Assembly (NCBI RefSeq): GCF_015706575.1
Contig: NW_024037076.1
Coordinates: 9,024,777-9,088,776, forward strand
Origin: Patiria miniata
Taxonomy: Eukaryota > Echinodermata > Asteroidea > Valvatida > Asterinidae
Direction of reading: 5' to 3'
Length of the DNA stretch: 64,000 nt
The translations under genes and the position numbers were made by a program. Each line of letters begins with the position of its first letter. Positions within the stretch are counted from its first letter, which is position 1. Positions 58,871 through 64,000 of this stretch are shown here, piece by piece. Below the pieces are notes generated by a model. It was not told the origin of the DNA. It worked only from the letters and a program-made list of their open reading frames with translations, and did not search any database.

Positions 58871-59729
58871 CTAATTTTCAGGGACACAGACACGAGTTTA
58901 TTAACAACACAAGACAAAGCTGGTCCCTGAGCGCACAAATCTGTTTAAGTGATTCAGAATGGATACAGTCACATCAAGTCGTTTCATTCATCTAGCCTTC
59001 ACAACAGAAAAATCCTATTTCACGGTTATTGACGCACGTATACATTTTGCATTAATTCAGAGATCACATTTTTGTTATTTATACGGTAGCTAGTTTGTGT
59101 TGTCGTGAATGTGAAAACTTAAAATGTGTAAAAACATGATTAGAGAAGGGGACAGACCCAAAACAAGCTTTGGCAAATTGGCTGACCTCCACATACTATT
59201 ATTCAAAGTTGACAATAGTATGAAAATAAATTTGAAACCTGAAAGCTAGGGCAAGTTCGAGCAACAACCGTTGGTCGACCAATGGTTGTTTGGTGTCAAA
59301 CAGTGCGCTTGCGCTGTAACATTAGAATGCGAATGACTCTAGTCGAACCGTTGTCAACATATGGAGGTCATGAGTATGATTGTTTATGATCTTTAGCCTG
59401 TTGAATGAACCGAAATAATCTCCGAGGCCCACCAGCAGGTAGTACAACTCGCTAGTACGTTTAATCATTTGTCAATGGTTCCCTCGGCACTATACGAAAC
59501 GAGCCTGGGCTATTCTAACCAGCGATGCGACCAGGCCCAGTAGGCTGGTTCCAAAAAGTCGAATTGTGTAGTCCAACCATCGTTGACTAGACAGAGTTCG
59601 GGCTAACTTAGTCTAACTATGGTTAACAATAGTTCTTACGCGAACTTTCCCCTGATTTCAACTGTTTGTAACAGAAAATGGGTCGGTAAGAGCGCCATCA
59701 TACTGCCAATTGGAAGGAATTGTACTCAC

Positions 59730-59955
59730 TTCCCCTGCACGCCTGCACGAAGAACATCTTGGGTTTCCCATCCAGCCCCGGACATTTATGGGGTTCCAGC
59801 TCCCCCTGCAAATCTCGCAGTTTCACTTGAATGTTATCAGTGCCGAGAATGACTCCCGTATCGCCGTGGCTCATCAATGCTATCACGGCTGAGTCGTAAC
59901 TTACGCCAGTGTGATTGAACATGGAGGCGAACTCCTTGAAATACTTGGTGATATC
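59730..59955 (-). CDS. caspase, large-subunit catalytic exon
   Basis: Minus-strand exon, acceptor ttgatttcctctacag, donor GGGGAA|GTGAGT, 75 codons plus one base. It starts DITKYFKEFASMF and contains VIALMSHGDTGVILGTD with the catalytic His in SHG (exon residue 30), then CPGLDGKPKMFFVQACRG with the catalytic Cys (residue 73). Spacing of 43 residues fits caspases. Caspases are cytosolic cysteine proteases that cut after Asp in cell death or inflammation. The prodomain lies upstream and is not seen, so initiator or effector type is open. 58871-59729 is intron. Confidence 0.93.
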
Positions 59956-60290
59956 CTGTAGAGGAAATCAACGAAAGGATAAACTACACATCATTTAACA
60001 TAGTTTGCTAAGAATGAAATTCCTTGCAAAACATGGAAAAAAAAGTGCGCGGAAAAATACGTGGAAGTTCATTTTTTTTTCCTCCGCCTACAGACCCTTT
60101 ACATTTGACAATCACGCTCCATGCCATACGCACGTGCAAACCAGTGATTTCGTCATATACATTGCGTCGTACACGTGCGAAAGACATCCTTGAAGCAACG
60201 GCATATGCTCAATTAGATAATTAGTACGGGCTATGGTAAACAGTCTTCTCTCGTTGGTTATGGGTTGACCAAAATAACGAATAGTTATTA
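59956..60290. other. caspase intron, nothing recognised
   Basis: No exon found here. The missing large-subunit exon (the usual RxGTDxD and LGF region) must lie elsewhere between 59956 and 63741, or is too diverged to see. Confidence 0.4.
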
Positions 60291-60671
60291 TTATAACACC
60301 TCACCCACAGATTCTGTGTCTTGATTGGCCGAGAGCGAGTCACATGTTACTTTCTAATTCTGCTATCTTTCTGTGCACGGTCAAACGTACTATACCCGTA
60401 GCAAGCAAAGTACTAAACCATTAGCAACCAAAGTACTATTTCCACGGCACGGTATTTGTGTGCACATTGCGCGTTGCGCGTAGCACGTATTGTTCCAAAG
60501 AGAGCGCGCCGTAGACTTGGGTTCATACATTTCGTGAGGGGGTAGTTTGGAAGAGAGAAATACATTTTCCACCAATTTTGTATTGAAATTGAATTTTATT
60601 TCAACTGTGTTCAGATTTAAATAATTTAAAATATTAAAATCAAGCAGAATCTGTGGGTGAAGTGTTATAAA
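60291..60671. mobile_element. MITE copy A within the caspase intron
   Basis: The ends TTATAACACCTCACCCACAG and, on the complement, TTATAACACTTCACCCACAG are inverted repeats continuing into ATTCTG. The body (ggtatttgtgtgcac, then gtattg.tccaaagag, then gtttggaagagagaaataca) recurs in direct orientation in 60834-61203. Confidence 0.75.
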
Positions 60672-60840
60672 ACAAATAATGAATGCTTTATCTCGTGGTA
60701 AAGTAAAACTAGCCTCCCTCGGTGGTCCATGGACCATTCTATTTTCCCTCGGCTTCGATTCGAGAAAATAGAATGTCCATGGATCACCTCGGGAGGCTTG
60801 TTTTACTACACCACTCGAAGCATTCAATATTTGTATATTA
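60672..60840. repeat. near-perfect palindrome, about 80-bp arms
   Basis: acaaataatgaatgcttt at the left and its inverse at the right. The arms then share taaa.taaaac.agcctccc and tccatgga.cattctatttt before a loop near 60750. A complete hairpin between two related MITE copies. Confidence 0.85.
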
Positions 60841-61203
60841 TATAACCGACATACAGATCCTTGTCACTTGATTGGTGGAACTCACATCACGTGGCATTCG
60901 TTATTGCTCCCATTCATGCCGCGGCTCAAAAAGTACTATCCGCCCATGGGAATGGGAAATACTATTCAACAGTTAGGATCATGACGCGGTATTTGTGTGC
61001 AAATGCATGCTGGTGTGCACGTTCAGCATTGCGCGTAGCGCGTATTGATCCAAAGAGCCAGCGCTACAGCGTTGGGTTCAAACATTTTCGTGAAAGGGTG
61101 GTTTGGAAGAGAGAAATACATTTCCCTCCAGTTTTGTATTAAAAAAAAAGTTCAAATATATCAAATGACAAGGATCTATATGTCAGTTATATAAAACAAA
61201 TAT
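60834..61203. mobile_element. MITE copy B within the caspase intron
   Basis: Inverted ends tataaccgacatacagatcc plus ttgtca, and their complement at 61161-61190. The body is homologous to copy A (60291-60671), in the same orientation, at about 80 percent by eye. Confidence 0.7.
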
Positions 61204-61275
61204 TGGTTTGGGGGTGACCGCTGTTAATGGACCGAGACGAAGGTCCATTAACAGCGGTCATCCCAAACACGGTTA
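61199..61275. repeat. perfect-stem hairpin next to MITE copy B
   Basis: The arms GACCGCTGTTAATGGACC and GGTCCATTAACAGCGGTC are fully complementary around an 8-nt loop, with outer GTTTGGG/CCCAAAC. 61276-62057 beyond it is CpG-rich in places and otherwise unexplained. Confidence 0.9.
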
Positions 61276-62057
61276 TTATCACGCATTGAAGACCGGCTCC
61301 TCACACTTTTATTCCCATTAATAAATACCTTTTTAACGAAATAAACAGATAAAATGCTCCAATTTTGTGACTTTTTTTCCGGCGATATTTCCATTTTTTT
61401 TTGTGTTCATGTTCATGGGCCATATTTTAGCTTATGCGTGGTACCCTGTCTCTTCAATAAGCGTTGTTATATACACCACAGCCGGGCCCTGGCTGCGCTG
61501 GCAACGTCTTCATTGCGTACGCGTACGACTTCTGCTGCCGTAGCCAAACAAATTACAACAATGTTTTTATATTTTTACCTTATGGAGGAAGCTGAAATCT
61601 CGTTCACACAATCCTTGTGTCCAGAATTACAAAGATGCTTGGTTTAGGAAAGGTAAATATGTCGATGGGCGAAGTATTTACAGAAAATAAATCGTAGATC
61701 TACGTTTTTGTCGTAACATCCTCAGTATAGTGCACTGCCGCAGCTGTACGATGTCGTTTCAAAACTTCCTTACGCGCGCGCACCCATAGCAACTGTGTTG
61801 CGTACGTGCGCGTCAGTCTCACGCGAAGGTGGTTGAGCGCATGTGCAGTGCTGTATTGTTACAAGCTGCTATATGACTGTTGTAAATTTGGCCAATCATT
61901 GCCTTCCATGGGGCTGGATCAATGCTGGTTCAGGGGCCATTTATTCGCTTGTTCTTTGAAGCCGGCCATTATCACCGTTAATGCCCGGCCACGTGATCGA
62001 GTCTCGACCAATCAGAAACCATCAACTCTCCAAGGTATTTATTAATACTGCATAATA

Positions 62058-62895
62058 GACCAGTTTCCTAATAAATTCAAATTCATGCACGCATGCGCAT
62101 AAATAGGCCTTGAAGCAAAAAGCGAAATCTGTCCATTAAAAATGTACAGGGGGCAAAAAGTTTTGTCATTTTCTTTCAATTTCTCCAGGATTTGTCCCAG
62201 TTGTCTTTAAGAAGCCCCTGAAATCGTCATAGGTATTACTTTCTGGTCTTTTTTTGGAAGTACGAAATAAAAACTTTTAAAAATGCTTTTGAGTGCCAAA
62301 AAATAATTGTGTGATTTTGGGTACCATCCACGCCGGCGCAAATGAGTTTACCGTGCAACGGACGCTGTCACGTTGACTGGAGATCGTGTGTAAAAGCCCA
62401 GGCCGTCCCACACGAAAATCACGCTGCTCTATATCGGTCAGCGGCAAAAATGTGCAACATTCTCGTCAAGCACTGCTAGTTCTTTAAAGATAGCGAAGGC
62501 AACATTTTCAATTCCCGGATATTTATTATTCAATAAATACGTAAGCCGGTTCGTGCCATGTTTAAAAGAAAAAAAAAACTAACGCAAAAGTTTGTGAAAT
62601 AACGCAATAGTTTGGCGACTTAATGTAGTAATTTTGCGAAATAATGCAATAATTTTGCGAAAATAAACAATAATATTGTGAAGTAATGCAAAAAGATATT
62701 TTTCAATCCTCAAATAGCAAATTTTAGCAATTTTAGCGTGTGTTATTTTGCAATACTATTCCATTTTTGAAATAATATATCAATAAGCATTGCCTTTTCT
62801 GCAACACTGCGATTTTTTTTAATGTGATAAAATTGGAAAATTTGATATATTTATACACAAGCGTGCATGAATTTGAATTAATTAGGAAACTGGGC
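62058..62895. mobile_element. TA-flanked MITE with internal minisatellite
   Basis: 838 bp between TA dinucleotides. The left end is GACCAGTTTCCTAATAAATT. The complement of the right end is GCCCAGTTTCCTAATTAATT. Both continue CAAATTCATGCACGC. The interior 62580-62700 holds about five diverged units of TTTTGCGAAATAATGCAATAA. No transposase. Tc1/mariner-type by TA and size. Confidence 0.85.
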
Positions 62896-63741
62896 TATGC
62901 ATCAAAGTTCAGTCAACTTCGTATACGTGCGAGCGTGTAGAGCACGTTTGTTTTGTATGCAGTAAGCTGCCAAATGCGGATCCAAGTTTAATGGCTTTGA
63001 TTGGATATCATGTTAAATTGTGCATCAGAAATACTCGGCCGAATTCGGCCGAAAATGTAGAGAAACACATAAGGAATTAGCCACGGTTGCTCCAAGGTTG
63101 TCTTTCGCCTCGACTGGGGAATGGTTACTGTATACTGTTTATGGATATGTGTGTGTGGCGTTCGTACTGTAATGTGCAGGCTAGCAAATGGGCGTGGCGC
63201 TGTGCCATGGCAGGTACAGTTACATACAACGGGTACCGGACAAATCAGCCTAATGCTGTACGGTAGCGGCCTCTCGCTCGTTCAGGGAACAAGCTAGGCA
63301 GCCTTGGTCAAGTCTAGATTATCATAGGAGTCTGCTTTTCAAATGACACCAGTTCCAATGGTTCCAATGTAGACTGTTCACCACCCCCATAAAATACGGG
63401 GACCGGTAGCTAGTCCTCATTCAACTTAAGGCCATTAATATTGCATCATATCAGCGTGCGCAGTACGATCCTACTCTTGCCATACAATAAGCAAAATCGC
63501 CAATGTCTCCACGAAGGCAAATTTGAAACCTTTCAACAGCATTGGTTTCAAAATACTGAAAAGTATGCCCCTCTCGTTATTATTGATAATTATCTGAGAC
63601 ACTTTCAAATTCAGCGAAATTCGAAGCTCATCCCCACACAACTTGCACATTTGTGGTAGCCGTTGTTGCCATTTTGCAATAGGCGCGTTCTGTGCTAACA
63701 TTACTGTTGTGATTTTTGTGTTCAGGGTGCAGGAACCAGAC
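62896..63741. other. probable caspase intron, nothing decisive
   Basis: Contains a 16-bp perfect palindrome CGGCCGAATTCGGCCG (about 63038). A minus-strand stretch near 63480-63570 reads MLLKGFKFAFVE, faintly like the L..LGF.V strand of caspases, but lacks splice support. Confidence 0.35.
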
Positions 63742-63810
63742 CTAGGCCAGTCCTTCATATAATTTTCATACGTTAGGAAGAAAACCTCCTGAGGATTCAT
63801 TGATAGATAC
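63742..63810 (-). CDS. probable caspase exon, start of large subunit
   Basis: On the minus strand a strong acceptor (gggtgcccttcag) is followed by YLSMNPQEVFFLTYENYMKD then WPR. This resembles the opening of caspase large subunits (Y.M...P.G...I.NN.NF, then R.G). The proposed donor AG|GTCTGG is weak. If reading continues, the next residues are SGS, also caspase-like, then the similarity is lost. Strand and position (3.8 kb upstream of the catalytic exon) fit one gene whose prodomain exons lie beyond the window. Confidence 0.35.
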
Positions 63811-64000
63811 CTGAAGGGCACCCACGGAACACCGTGTAGCTTAAGTTGAAATGACTTCACACTTACGAACCGGAAAGGTGTACATGACATGGTACATTTA
63901 TGCTTACAGGAAAAGGTGGATTGGAACTACTTAATCTGCCGTGTGTACAGGTGGGTTTCTAAAAAGTCGGCATTTTTGTGTATACGTACTCCATAGGTGG

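Noticed and set aside
60390..60827. 145-codon minus-strand open frame in the caspase intron
   Set aside because: It runs through a MITE and half of a perfect palindrome; no domain.
63471..63570. MLLKGFKFAFVE considered as the missing caspase exon (L..LGF.V strand)
   Set aside because: The preceding residues lack the R.GT..D block and no acceptor or donor gives the phase 0 end required by the next exon.

Overview
This window reads as an intron-rich, AT-rich metazoan genome. Coding exons are short, bounded by GT/AG splice sites and separated by kilobases of non-coding DNA. Most of the rest is small mobile-element debris: tRNA-derived SINEs, MITEs with terminal inverted repeats, foldback arrays, decayed retrotransposons and homopolymer runs. 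A prokineticin-receptor-like GPCR, a caspase, Ty3/Gypsy, non-LTR and GIY-YIG (Penelope-like) remnants, and this mix of short DNA elements suggest a marine invertebrate deuterostome such as an echinoderm, hemichordate or amphioxus. The species cannot be fixed from sequence alone.

Three genes are supported. (1) On the + strand, 14229-14728 joined to 18233-19037 encodes a complete 434-residue class A GPCR of the prokineticin receptor type. Its single coding intron splits the arginine codon of the DRY motif. (2) On the - strand, 63.8-57.6 kb holds the 3' part of a caspase gene: four exons that join in frame (59955-59730, 58870-58706, 58346-58237, 57727-57593) plus a probable upstream exon at 63810-63742. 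The catalytic His and Cys are present, but the substrate-binding Arg expected in the small subunit is replaced by Gly. (3) On the - strand, 44.4-34.3 kb holds a small modular gene. A start exon, a beta-strand-like Thr/Val/Asn-rich exon and a terminal exon (with a possible alternative terminal exon) all join in phase 1. One further orphan - strand exon lies at 57-188.

Layout: 0-9 kb has a purine-rich minisatellite, dispersed repeat pairs, two opposed copies of one ~0.55 kb MITE, and degenerate repeats carrying AGGTCAAAGGTCA. 9-13 kb has a TA-flanked MITE and a SINE. 14-19 kb is the GPCR. 20-30 kb has a SINE, a piggyBac-type MITE, a hAT-type MITE and a long-TIR element. 31 kb has a non-LTR reverse transcriptase relic split by an inverted minisatellite. 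34-44 kb is the small gene, with a Gypsy relic in its long intron and a TACGCA-rich MITE. 46-50 kb has a MITE, a foldback array pair and three retroelement relics. 51-53.5 kb is a large inverted repeat. 57-64 kb is the caspase, with MITEs and perfect hairpins in its introns.

The genes are unrelated neighbours rather than an operon. The caspase and the small modular gene share a strand and could both be signalling or cell-death genes, but that link is inference only.
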